Assembly: GCF_031143425.1 (NCBI RefSeq)
Contig: NC_090444.1
Span: forward strand, 1,349,064,323 to 1,349,128,322
From: Pleurodeles waltl
Taxonomy: Eukaryota; Chordata; Amphibia; Caudata; Salamandridae
Direction of reading: 5' to 3'
Length of the DNA stretch: 64,000 nucleotides
Shown: positions 23,340 through 34,600 of the stretch, in pieces
How positions within the stretch are numbered: position 1 is the stretch's first letter
Layout: each line of letters begins with the position of its first letter
The notes under the pieces: generated by a model
Database searches by the model: none
The model's input: only the letters and a program-made list of their open reading frames with translations
Told to the model about the DNA's origin: nothing
Program-made: the position numbers and the translations under genes

Positions 23340-23966
23340 AAGGAAGGGGTGCCTGCCCCAGCTGCTGCCCGGAAGGACAAGGAGCCTGCCCCAGCTGCTG
23401 CCCGGAAGGACAAGGAGCCATCCCCAGCTGCTGCCCGGAAGGGCAAGGAGCCATCCCCAGCTGCTGCTAGGAAGGGCAAAAGGAGCCATCCCCAGCTGCT
23501 GCCAGGAAGGGCAAAAGAAGCCATCCCCAGCTGCTGCCAGGAAGGGCAAAAGGAGCCATCACCAGCTGCTGCCAGGAAGGGCAAAAGGAGCCATCCCCAT
23601 CTGCTGCCAGGAAGGGCAAAAGGAGCCATCCCCAGCTAATGCCAGGAAGGGCAAGGAGCCATCCCCAGCTGCTGCCCGGAAGGGCAAGGTGCCTGTCCCA
23701 GCTGCTGCCCGGAAGGGCAAGGAGCCATCCCCAGCTGCTGCCAGGAAGGGCAAAAGGAGCCATCCCCTGCTGCTGCCTGGAAGGGCAAAAGGAGCCATCC
23801 CCTGCTGCTGCCTGGAAGGGCAAGGAGCCATCCCCAGCTGCTGCCTGGAAGGGCAAGGAGCCATCCCCAGCTGCTGCCTGGAAGGGCAAGGTGCCTGCCC
23901 CAGCTGCTGCCCGGAAGGGCAAGGTGCCTGCACCAGCAGCTGCCAGGAAAGACAACAAGCCACAGC
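23340..23966 (+). repeat. 33/35-bp tandem repeat encoding AAARKGKEPSP
   Basis: About 18 units of the type 'ccagctgctgcccggaaggg' occur. In the 33-bp form each unit encodes an 11-residue Lys/Ala/Pro-rich repeat. Several units contain two extra A in 'ggcaaaagga' and are 35 bp long, shifting frame each time. Long ORFs exist in several frames and on both strands because of the repetition. I regard it as a minisatellite grown inside a basic, low-complexity coding tail. Confidence 0.85.
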
Positions 23967-24009
23967 ACCAGCTGGCAGGAAGGACAAGGGGCCTGGTGCA
24001 GGGGCTCAA

Positions 24010-24430
24010 ACGGAGCACCCACCACCAACCATGGTTGTGCAGCCGTCTGAGGCTGCAGGGGATGGGCTGGACCTCCCCCTACCACCAGCAGCAGCATCAG
24101 CACCACCACCAGTGGGCAGCCACCCAAGGCTGCAGGGGATGGGCTGGAGCTTCCCCCACCACCACCACCACCACCACCAGTGGGCAGCCATCCGAGGCTG
24201 CAGGGGATGGGCTGGAGCCTCCCCCCACCACCACCAGCAGCAGCATCAGCACCACCACCACCACCACCACCAGTGGGCAGCCATCCATGGCTGCAGGGGA
24301 GGGGCTGGAGCTTTCCCCCACCACCACCAGAAGCAGCACCACCATCACCAGTGGGCAGCCATCCGAGGCTGGAGAAGATGGGCTGGAGCCTCCCCACCTG
24401 CGGCTGCAGCAGCAGCCCCACCACCACTAA
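24010..24430 (+). repeat. Minisatellite with (CAC)n, encoding Pro/His-rich units
   Basis: Units built on 'gtgggcagccatccgaggct' then 'gcaggggatgggctgga' alternate with CCACCA runs of varying length, about five copies. One frame reads QPSEAAGDGLDLPLPP and similar. The strand reading Trp/Val-rich is an artefact. Confidence 0.85.
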
Positions 24431-24552
24431 GTAGCCGTCATTGCCGGCAGATGGTATGTAGTCCTGCCTCCATGTGCTGCTGTGCGGCCTGCCCCCTGCA
24501 AATCATGTTAGTATGATACCTAGCTGAGAGACTGTGACCTTGCACTCCCCAG

Positions 24553-25054
24553 GATCAAGAGCACAGGGCACGACGCCCCCTCCAGAACCAGTGGGTAAGC
24601 GACCCACCAACCCCAGCCTCCTCAGGATCAAAAACACAGGGCATGATGCCCCCTCCAGAACCAGTGGGTAAGCCACCCACAAACCCCAGCCTCCCCAGGA
24701 TCAGAAGCACAGGGCACAATGCCCACTCCAGGACCAGTGGGTAAGATACCCACCCAGCCTCCCCAGAATCAGAAGCACAGGGCACTATGCCCCTTCCAGA
24801 ACCAGTGGGCAAGCCACCCACTTGACAGACAGTGGCCTTGCACTCCCCAGAACCAAGCACAGGTCATGTTGCCCGCTCCAGAACCAGTGGACAAGTCACC
24901 CACTCGAGAGACTGTGGCCTTGCACTCCCCAGGACCAAGCACAGGGCATGTTGCCCCCTCCAGAGCATTTGGGCAAGTCACCCACTCGAGAAAGTGTGGC
25001 CTTGCACTCCCCAGGGCCATGCACAGGGCATGTTGCCTCCTCCAGAACCAGTGG
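24553..25054 (+). repeat. Tandem array of micro-exon-like cassettes
   Basis: Seven units spaced 68-84 bp. Bodies: 24553-24594, 24626-24667, 24699-24740 and 24767-24808 (42 bp each); 24851-24890, 24933-24972 and 25015-25054 (40 bp each). Each follows a pyrimidine-rich stretch ending CCCAG or CTCAG. Bodies 1-3 end GTGG followed by GTAAG. Bodies 4 and 6 are followed by GCAAG, and 5 and 7 have lost the donor. One frame reads AQGxxPPPEPVG. A possible upstream donor (GTATGT) is at 24454. Spacers of 26-42 bp are too short for normal vertebrate introns, so any splicing would have to skip cassettes. Confidence 0.7.
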
Positions 25055-25620
25055 TCTTGTTTCATCTGCCGGCTGAGATGCCCCCCCAAGATGCCTGCCT
25101 AATTTCCAACTGATGCCCCTGCAGTGCTCTCTCCGTGTTGGTGCAGGTGACAAGTGGGGCTTTGGCTGTGGCCCACGCACAATATGAACTGTACATATGT
25201 ATGTACCATTACATTGCATTTTTGTATTTCTACTGTGTAGCTATTACTACACTCACTTTTGCACAATCCTGTTGTCCTTGCATTATTCATCAGGGATACA
25301 GGGTAAATAAGTTTTATTAATGCAGCTGACTGTGTGTATGGCGTTGGGGGTGGGAGTGTGTTATGCATGAGTGTGTCACTCTCTTTTTCTTAACTCCCTC
25401 CCCTGTGTGCTAGGCGGCTGTACTCATCGTGGTCGTCTTCACCGTCGTTGGTGTTTGTGGTGGAGCAGGACATAGAAAACCATCGGGAATATATGAAGTT
25501 CAGGCTCCATGGCGGCATGGTTCTTCCCTGTGTCTCCAAAGGGGAGTCCTTTCCCTTCTGTGCAATGTTTCTGCCAGGCTTTTGATGTCGTTGGTCCTGC
25601 CCCGGAAAAGGATTGATGTG
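25055..25620 (+). other. Possible 3' region of the second Myb-like gene
   Basis: A splice-like acceptor (CCCCTGCAG) is followed by 22 bp and a GTGACA donor-like site at about 25126-25147. An A/T-rich 'aaataagttttatta' stretch near 25304 could act as a weak polyadenylation region. No extended ORF of interest is present. Confidence 0.3.
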
Positions 25621-25831
25621 TCTTAATATGGTGGCAGAACATTGACTTCCGCCTGGCTGAAGGCAGCTACCGCTGTGGTGGCTGTTGTATCCGCCCTGGC
25701 GGTTGGTGTGGTACAGTGGCTGTCTATCTGACTTTTCACCGCCATGGTCATAATTTGGCAGTAATTACCGCCAGCCTGTTGGCGGTATTACCGCCACTTT
25801 ATCACCGACCACCAGGGTTGTAATAAGGGCC
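25621..25831 (+). repeat. Harbinger right subterminal and terminal repeat
   Basis: Clustered CCGCC/GGCGG motifs, including 'ggcggtattaccgccac', precede the terminal inverted repeat ending GGTTGTAATAAGGGCC. The composition mirrors the left end. Confidence 0.75.
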
Positions 25832-25834
25832 ATA

Positions 25835-26330
25835 GTCTTCAGCACACCAGTACTGTAAAAATCTTGCTGATCATTAGCCATCTATCCATCTAAACAATGG
25901 AAAGGAAACGGAAGAAAAACACAACTCCCAATTAACTAATGATATGAAGTGCCTTCACGCAACATGCAGACAGTTATCGCAACAGCCAGAGCTAAGTGTC
26001 AGAGCAACACTATCAATGAAACAACCAATAGAAGCAAAAAGAGTTTCACGACAACCAAGCTCTGCATCATTCTGCTTCCAGTTTCATCAACTCCTCACTC
26101 ACACACCAAAGTGCAATGCCATCAATCTCTTGTTCAGTGAAAACAAACAGAAGACCCAACAGCACATTAATTACATGTAGCATGCGTCCCACAAGTTCTC
26201 AGGGTTGGCCAGATCCTTTAACTCCAAAAGATAGCTACAATAGACCCTGATGATCTCGCCAACTACTAGCAAATTACACATCTACCACTCATTGTAAAGA
26301 TCACTGAAAAAAATGGTTTCATTCCAAGAC
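25835..26330. other. Unrecognised intronic sequence
   Basis: No gene or repeat family was recognised between the Harbinger right end and the LINE remnant. Confidence 0.4.
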
Positions 26331-27300
26331 CACATTAGTGCTAGATCTCCAGCAAAAGACTGGCTTCAAATCATGTTGCAGCATGGCGATCGCTACATTA
26401 TATATTGTAGATGATGCCCTCCTAACAGATGAAGATGACCCCAGACTTCCAATACTGCTGAACTTCTCTGATGCCTCTGTCACAATCATCAATCACACCC
26501 TGGAGTCTGGAGTGGGATTCACCAGCACTCTTATTCACTGGTTCTCCTACTCTCCTTCCAAGTGCACTGTAGTCTTCGACCTCTACATGGAGGCCCGTGG
26601 TGGTCTATCACACAGAACAGTACCAAAATTCAATAATATGCTTATGATACAAAGTCTCCTTTGTTACAGACATCCAGTGCCTCTATCACTGCCTGCTCAT
26701 CAACCAACCTGGACATCTGGCATCTATCTGAAGCTGAATCCAACTAAGAGAGAATTCCTGTTATTTTCCATGAACAAGAAACAGTACAAACATGGCTGAA
26801 CCTTGATGGCTTACAACCCTAATTTTCAGTGAATGCAAAGATACTTGGATTTACCCTGGACATCAATCTCACCTTCCAGGAACACACTGCCAAAAGACAA
26901 AGCAGGTCTCTCTTCTACAGAAAGTGAAACTGTTTCTTCCAGAGACTTCAGAACTGCTGTTCAAGCTCTCACACTTTTGCATCTGGATGGTGATAATGCT
27001 CTGCTCCATGGTCTCGTAAACTCCATACTGGCCCTCCTTCGGGGCATCATGCACACCATAATACGTCTCATCCTGAGGGGACTGCATTGGCTCCCATTGT
27101 GTGAACAGGCAATCTTTAAAACCAGCTGCATCGTTTACAAAGACATCCCAACCAGCACCCCACTTATCTTGTATTCAAGCTCACTATCTCTGATGGTTCT
27201 CGCCAGACCCACAGCCAGGTCACAATCAGACAGCAGACTAAGAAGAGTAAAAACAGAAAAAAAAACAAGGCAAAAAGACTTTTAAATCAATGCACCCAGG
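26331..27300 (+). mobile_element. Degenerate LINE remnant (CR1/L2-like)
   Basis: Plus-strand pieces resemble reverse transcriptase: a degraded 'LLDFSAAFDTIDH' block (LLNFSDASVTIINHTLESGV, about 26455), YLKLNPTKREFLLFS near 26730, and YCNALLHGL-type plus LHWLPL near 27000-27100. Multiple stops and frameshifts occur. It is related in style to the LINE at 11225-13400. Confidence 0.7.
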
Positions 27301-27774
27301 ACCTGGTCCTTCTCTGGGAGACACCAGGCAGCAGTGAAAACAATAACTAACACAATCATGCCTTGGGGGAGAGGTAGGGAGCATACAACATCAGATTTAC
27401 TTTAATGCCCTGCACAGCATCCCACTCCAGCTTGACAAAATCCCCAGTGCATAATGCCACACTGTATCAGCCCTGATTCTGTGCAATATAGTGTGCTTTA
27501 ATCATGCTCTTTATCAGTCACCAACACTTCAGCTGTTACAGATTGTGGTGCCGTAGCAGGGGGAACTTGGGGATTGGAAGTAGGAGGGTTGTTTTCATCT
27601 GCAGCAGTAACAAAGCACCTCCACTGCAATTCAAGTGGGGACATGGAAACAGGTTTACATGTCCTAGGACTATGTTGGCGTACTGGGCTTCAATTGCAAT
27701 ACATTTAGTCATTTAACCCTGGTGTCCAGTTGACTTGCAGGTAGGCTACAGCTGTAATGATGACAGGGACGAGC
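27301..27774. other. Unrecognised sequence
   Basis: May include the 3' tail of the LINE remnant. Nothing else was recognised. Confidence 0.35.
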
Positions 27775-27985
27775 AGTGGACACAGTTGCTACCACGTCAG
27801 TGACCGGAACAGAGACCACTGTTGTAACCGCAGCGAGGACCATAGCATCAACCACAACAGTCAACAGAACAGCAACACCAGTGCTAATACCTCTGCCACA
27901 GTGGGGACCACAACTGTAACACCACTATGACCACAGGGATCATAGCAGTGACCACAATTGTAACTACTGCAATCACTTTAAAAAA
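27775..27985 (+). repeat. Degenerate ACC/ACA-rich short-period repeat
   Basis: Motifs of the type 'gtgaccacaattgtaac' and 'gaccacagggaccatagcag' recur with a period of about 30-36 bp and much divergence. Confidence 0.55.
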
Positions 27986-28794
27986 TGATGACTGGAATGC
28001 GTGTATTAATCTCAACAACTGTTAATTACTCTGGAATAGATTTAGTCCATTGTGCTTTTTAGCCCAATGCACCCCTCCAGAGAGAGCCCACCATATGCAA
28101 ATCCAGTAGGAAATGTCCAGCATCAATGGCTAAGCTGACAGTCTTGTCAACAGAACCACAAGCAATGGTAGATCAGTTTCAGTTTTGTTGGACCTCATCA
28201 CTGAGGTACAGTGAGGATCCAACCACACTTTGGCAAGCCCTTTTCACAGGGGGGTATTCACCTAGAATAATAAACAAGCACAAGCAAAACTAGTAGGTCT
28301 AGTTTTAACCCGAACAGTGCGGTGGACAACTCATGCACCAGGGAGGAAATAGGGTAACCTTCAGTGCTTGCATCAGAGGCTTTCTCTAATGAAAATATTT
28401 AAGGCGGCCGATGCAGCATTGCTTTGTCATCAATGACATCAGAGTGCCATACAGCGTACTGACACCCTTGATCCCACCAGACTTGGGGGACTGCTCTCCC
28501 AGCGAAGGATTGTTTTTGGGAAAGTGTTGACAGCACCTAACCCCCTCCAAACCCCAGGCTGACCCATGCCCCTTTGTGGGCATATTGGAATTTTTGAGGA
28601 TTACCCTTTCTTAGGGGGCAATTGGACCTTCAAAGATGGCGCAATTCAGCCTCCACCAACCTAAACACCCAGGGTATAGAACATTTCACAACCATGTTAT
28701 TTTTGTTTGCCTCTGCTCAGGGCTTTTCTGCTGCACCCCAGGTAGCAATCATGACTGGAATCACTGGAAAGGGAAGAGTCTCCCTTTTCAATGG

Positions 28795-29098
28795 TGCCCC
28801 TTGCTACCAACCATCACGGTATACACCATGGGGGAATCAATCAGCCCACTTCAACCACTAACCAGTTACTGTATCATTTGGATTTTGCTTCCACCACCAA
28901 ATGCATACATCATGAGTCAGTCAACTTCACCCACTGTTCTGCTATTGTGCCATTCACATTTTGTTTCCAGTCACCACAATACAGGCCAATGTGTCAGCCC
29001 ACTTCAGCCCATAATCCCTTTTTGTATCACTCACATTTAGCAGTCATCCACCACAGCATATATCACGGGACAATGGGTGAGCCAACTTCAGCCATTGG
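28795..29098 (+). repeat. Degenerate 75-90-bp tandem repeat, about four copies
   Basis: Each unit carries 'accac/accatca...catac', 'gtcagcccacttca(g/a)cc' and a 'tcattcacattttg(c/t)tt' block. ORFs spanning it are artefacts. Confidence 0.65.
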
Positions 29099-30177
29099 CT
29101 AACTTCACTGTGAGTGAGGGCATTCTGCCTTTTCACAAGGAGCACATCCTCACATAAGGTAGTTCCCCTTTATTACCATGAACTACTATCATAATATGTG
29201 TTGTGAAAAAAGAAATGTATTTCAGTTTTCATCATTTAATGTTGTTGCTAGCTGAAATAATATTTTAGCCCTTTTTCTCTTTTTCTGTTTAAATTTGTTT
29301 GGAGAAGTTCTTCCTTTTACAGATTGGTCAAAGCTAAGTGCTTTTTTATTGAGCCCATTCCTTTTCTGTTTGCCGTTTCTTATACACTCTGACACAGCAT
29401 CGCACTGCATTTTCAATTTCAGCTCATTTCACACATACAAAATCTCAGTGCATTACCATTTACACAAGGGCCTCTGCATTTTTCAAGGACATTTGAGGAA
29501 GAAAGACTTAGATAGTTAACAAAGAGGGCATCTGGTTGGGTGACTCTGTTCCAGGCCTTAACTCAAATACTGCAGGACAGTTCTGAGGAAGAGTCCACTA
29601 TTTAAACAATATCTGAGGGAGAAGACCAAAGACCAGAAATAGGAAGTGAATATTCAGTCAGTGGAGTTCCATCTGATGACAATTGTCTTACAGTGATACT
29701 AAAGAACATGGCCAGGACAGTTGTGCTGTACCTTTGCAAATACAATCTGTGCAACTTAGACAGTGGCACAGTAGCTCAACCTGAAGTGCACACAGGTACA
29801 CGCTGAGCACAGGGAGGGTGCTCACCTGCCACCTCCCATTAGAGTTCAATGTCAAATTCCCCCATTTACAGCAGAGGCTAGATGTATTGTCAATACTGCA
29901 ACATTTCTGCCTATTAAATATTGTCACCTTCTAGCTGAAGACCTCCTTGAGGAAATTGTGCACCAAACAAATCTGTGTGCAGAACAGTTTTTGAAGGAGT
30001 ATGGAGGCACACTAGTGCCTCACTCTAGGGCACACGTATGGACTCCCACTTCACTTTGGCCTTACACTCAACACAGACATCATGCACAAACCAACCACAG
30101 AGTCTTCTGGTCTATTTGTATGGTTTGGGCAACACGCAGCTTGGTATCAGCCATGAGCTGAGACATATGTTGCATTT

Positions 30178-30340
30178 CAGTGATAATTCTGCAACATTGT
30201 TCTGGGACCATCCATACAATGTCAGATCATTTAAGTGATAATTCTACAGCATTATTCTGGGACCATACATACAATGTCAGATCATTTAATTGATAATTCT
30301 GCAGCATTGTTCTGGGGCCATCATACAATGTCAGATTGTT
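30178..30340 (+). repeat. About 60-bp tandem repeat, three copies
   Basis: 'tgataattctgcagcattgt', then 'tctgggaccat' and 'acaatgtcagatcatttaa', are repeated three times with few differences. This is a relatively young minisatellite. Confidence 0.9.
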
Positions 30341-30616
30341 CAAAGTTCAGCCTGTCATGCAACATTTGTCTGTCACTGTCAGGTTACCAGAGATTTATAC
30401 TCCTGAGGAGGATATAGCAGTCAGAGATTCGCTGAGCCTACAAAAAGGGCGGCTGCTGATCCAGCAGTAAATACCAAGCAAAATATTTCATTACAACATC
30501 AACTGTACATGTTGTGCAAGATGTCTAGTGGTTATGTGTACAGCCTGAGATCATATTCAGGGAAGGATTCCAGTACAAATTGTACAAGCATTAAATGGTT
30601 GTATCACATCCCTTCC

Positions 30617-30662
30617 CTCAGGTGTGATTAAGGCCGTTTGGACCGAAAAGCGTTGCAGGGGT
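30617..30662 (+). mobile_element. Possible Penelope-like element motif
   Basis: The segment reads as a degraded form of the 'CTGATGA...GGACCGAAACGCGTTGC' motif that I associate with hammerhead-ribozyme-bearing repeats of Penelope-like elements. The core here is GTGATTA and CCGAAAAGCGTTGC, so a ribozyme would be inactive. No GIY-YIG or reverse transcriptase was seen nearby. Confidence 0.3.
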
Positions 30663-31423
30663 TAGGAGCACTAAAAAGTCTTCTATACATTCATCCCGAG
30701 TGCATATGTCTCGTGTTCAACTACCTTGTCTTTGCATTCATTTGCACATTAAAACCAGGTCTGTTGGTTTGCTAATAGTTTTCTAATCTTTGTGATGGTA
30801 TGTTTTCAGAGAGTCTTCTACCTACATTTATTTATTTCCTTCTTTCCTTTCGTCAACTGGCAAGACATTGAGTATAAAACTTTTCACTAGCCCTAATATA
30901 CAATTGTTGGAGAATGCATGTTGGGCACAAGGAAAAGGACAATCAACAGCTTACTGGAAGAGTGGATACGTCGCCATGGGTTTATCAATCCTCCTACTCT
31001 GTTTTTTATGCTGCACAGCTGCTAATACCTAGCTTTAAGAGATTACGCTGTGATAGTCCAGTCACTTCCTTTTACCAATTCCAGATCATGTTATTGTGCT
31101 ATCAAACTCTTGAGGCTACTGTAAATGTATGTTTAGGTATGATTCAGAATGTGTACTATGCCTATGATCAAGCCCACTATTGTATTTTCAATTTCAATGC
31201 AAGACACGTTTTCACCCTTCTCAGTCTGTCTGTCTATATTTATTTGAATGGCAAAGTCTATTATATATGGCACTCCATTTTGTTTTACTCACGTTTGTAG
31301 ACTTTGGCAATATCTCTGTCTACCCTCACTGTGTTTACTTACTTAAGATGGATGGATTATTTTGATGTAATATCGGGTTTCAGTCTTACTAGATAGGCGC
31401 AAACGTTTTTTTCTTCTAACAAA

Positions 31424-31613
31424 GGGGGTTATTCTAACTTTGGAGGAGGTGTTAATCCGTCCCAAAAGTGACGGAAAAGTGACGGATTTACCACCAGCCA
31501 TATTACGAGTCCATTATATCCTATGGAACTCGTAATACGGCTGGTGGTATATCCATCACTTTACCGTCACTTTTGGGACGGATTAACACTCCTCCAAAGT
31601 TAGAATAACCCCC
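31424..31613. mobile_element. Palindromic Harbinger-type MITE, 190 bp
   Basis: The element is nearly one long palindrome. The left arm begins GGGGGTTATTCTAACTTTGG and the right arm is its reverse complement, with arms of about 90 bp containing GTTAATCCGTCCCAAAAGTG. AAA flanks both sides (31421-31423 and 31614-31616), consistent with a 3-bp target duplication. The terminal GGGGGTTATTCT matches the MITE at 59377-59898. Confidence 0.85.
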
Positions 31614-34600
31614 AAAATGTCTCATTCTGGTAACATTCTGTAAAGCACAGCAATCTAAAGTTTACTCGGGGTAGGTGGTTTGGGCTAGTAATCGTTATTT
31701 GCAGGCATGCAATAACACTCAATAAATCAAGTCCAGTCAGTGCTTTTCTTTCAGAAAAGGAAAACTATATTTATTACACACACTACTAATTACTACACAT
31801 CAATTTACAAATATATACATTTGGCTGATGCAATTACCTTTGGTGATGTTCTGAAATCATGTTGGACCACTAGTGGGTCATGACCCCCAAAAATCACATT
31901 AACACCCACCAATACCAGATAATGTATAACAAGATAGAAGGTGTCATGCTAAATAGAACCTGCATTTTAACACCAATTAACCCATGTTAAAAATCACCAT
32001 TGTTATGCGGTTCCTACTTCAGTAGTAGGACTGCACGTTTAGGGTGGCAAAACGGTAAAGTGTGGGAGACTGAGTCTATCCACACAGATAGTAACTGCCA
32101 ATTTAACTCCTGGCTAGCTCACAGTGCCTCACCCAAACTCACTGGGGTAAAAGGTGGTTATGACAACCTGACAATAACACTCTGGCTCTTCAGAGAAACC
32201 ATGGAAACACATCTTACTCCTTATGTGCTGTTACTCACATGCCAATGCGAGATAAGTTTTGTTTTCAATACATTTATTGAAACAATCTTGCATATAAAGA
32301 GTGAGCTGAGATAATTAGCCAGACGAAACGAAGTAACGTAATCAGCATTACAAACATGGTAAAAGAAGATAAACAATCTTACCATGGTGTATGTGGTTCT
32401 AGATGTGCTAGAGGTTCCTACCTAACCCTATCTCAATGTTTATATATTTTGGGTGTACCTTTCTGCCTGACCCAATCTAAGGGATCAGCCCTATCCCCAT
32501 ACCTGGAAATAGTCTCAGGAATCAGCCTGTGGTGTAGATGGCAATGCTCTCAGCAAGCCAGTAGATCAGCAACAGCCAAGAAGCATGTCACACAGCGTGC
32601 ATCCCAGGATAGTCGTGGCAGGAATGCCCTCTGCCCCATCTGGATCAGTGCACCATTTATGTAATAAACCATACTGTATTGGAACTATATTTCCGATGCA
32701 ATGCTATGTCTAGGTGGTAGAAGAGGTCTTCTGAACGGGCAACACCAACCAGCATATTGTTTACAGAGTTCTTTTGCCTTGGACAGAAAGTACTAGTTAT
32801 ATGCTGTGCAAAGGCTAACTAAACAAACAGTTTGTTCCTCGCTTTCCTAGAAGAAAAGCCAGCTGATAAAACATGTAAAAATCTTCACTAAAAGCAGCCT
32901 TACTAAAACGACTAAAATATGAACACTAAAAGGAAGCTAAGGCACGGGTGACCAACGCGGGTCCTAGAGGTCATCATGACACCATCATATAATTTAAATC
33001 AGTAACTATGTTTAAATGCAATCATTATTGTCAATAAAGCATTGCTATGTTTATCAAAAATCACAGTTGCAATATATTGCCAACGAACCAGTCAAAACAT
33101 TAACATAACGTCTGAATCATTGTCTACATCTTTATGTCACACAAGCACAGCCATAGCACCAACTGTTATAGGGTCCCTGCCTTCCCAGCTGTACAGCAAA
33201 CGCTCCAACCTAGGAAAAGCTTTGAAAAGTAAGATAAAGCCTCCCCAGGTCACGCAGTCTGGGACTTGGAGGACCTAGGGTTACTTTTAAAAATTAGCTA
33301 GCGGGAGGCTGCAGCACTCGGGCAGCCACTTTAAGACTGTTGGTGGTGCCCCTGCGCTCCTGAGGCCATCACTAGAAAGTTCAACTTATGTAAATTACCC
33401 CGCTCTGGCATTATGGGCTGCACATTCACTTGGAATACCTTGAGGCACTGCTTCAATGTTGGAGACAGCGGGAGAGCCCCAAGGCCGCCACCGCCCTAGC
33501 CAACTCCCCGCACACAGCGGTCAAGTGGAAGCAGCACTGTAAGCCAGACCTACAAAAGGACCCATAAATCATTGAAGGCAGAGCCCTGATGTCCATAAAA
33601 ACGAGCCACCATTATCTGAGTGAGAAAACGTATGAGAGGGTGTCACTGTTCATCCACTACTGATCTCTCAATAGAACACTCTTTTCAGCTTGACTCCCAA
33701 TTTCCCATTGATGCCTTAGTTTTGCAGAAAGGAAAGTCTTATCCTCTTGCATTGTCTGGCAAACAGTGCCACGTTTATTTAAGTTTCTTCCCTCATAGCT
33801 TTACCCTTGCAGCTGTTTTTCCCACAACTGTGCTTTCATACAATTGTCTTTGTTTTCCTTCTTTTCTTCATCTCTGTTGGCTATGCCCTTTTCCTGCCTC
33901 CTTATATTCACTCTTAAAGAAATCGCTTTCTCATCCTGATCTCAGCATTTCTCTAACCATCTAAATTTTGTCTTTCTTCTGTATTCAATTTGAGCTTCTT
34001 TCTAGCTGCCTCTTTTATTTCTCTATTCTCCCTATTACCCACTTTGTTTTTCTTTTCAACCAGATCTCACTGTGGTTTTCATCATCTCTTCTTCCGCTCT
34101 GTAAGGATCTTGTAAATAGGTAGTCCGAATCTCATTCTCCTTTTGGACCCTTTTCTCTTCACTGCTCATCAATGTCCCTCTGTATCCCTCACATCTCGTC
34201 CTATCCCATGAATCTTTGACGTTCGCATCACTACCCTTCCCTCATTTGTGTTGTCAGTTCTCACATTCTCTCAGCGGTCCACAATTCCCACTGCATTAGC
34301 CCTTCACCGCTCTTCGCCATGTTTGTATGTTTCAGTGCATCACACATTGCTGTTCACCTTGTCTGCAACAGTCTGTCACTGCTTTCATGCATCTCTTTCC
34401 CGTTTGGTTCCAACTCATCTAACATTTTCTCTAACATCTGTTTTCTTGTGAATGTGCAATCTCTATACTTCTCTTTCCGTAATGTCACTGCTTCTGACAG
34501 GGCCTCACCAAAACACTTTGTCGTCTTCCAGATCCCACACCTAATATTTTGTGTGAGGCAGTTTTTAAGTCTGGGTTTTGACAACACAGTTATGAAACAG

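Larger units (their letters stand above)
16961..25831 (+). mobile_element. Harbinger transposon, 8.87 kb, both ends present
   Basis: The left end GGCCCTCATTATGAC... and the reverse complement of the right end GGCCCTTATTACAAC... form terminal inverted repeats that continue into GGCGG/GGTGG. A 3-bp ATA duplication flanks the element (16958-16960 and 25832-25834). Subterminal regions carry clustered GGCGGT/ACCGCC motifs. Inside are a plus-strand Myb/SANT-like pseudogene, a minus-strand HARBI1-like DDE transposase pseudogene, an intact plus-strand Myb/SANT-like gene and long repeat tracts. Typical Harbingers carry only a transposase and one Myb-like gene. The element lies within the large DOP1 intron, with its two Myb-like genes antisense to DOP1. 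Confidence 0.9.

Noticed and set aside
23305..24516. 403-aa ORF and its 263-aa overlaps on both strands
   Set aside because: Open in many frames because of the 33/35-bp and CAC repeats. No single frame can be defended as a protein.
24553..25054. CRISPR-like array
   Set aside because: Repeats and spacers are both conserved and the genome is eukaryotic. Splice-like boundaries explain the periodicity better.
28620..29100. Plus-strand ORFs of 79-134 aa
   Set aside because: They span a degenerate tandem repeat and share no similarity with known proteins.
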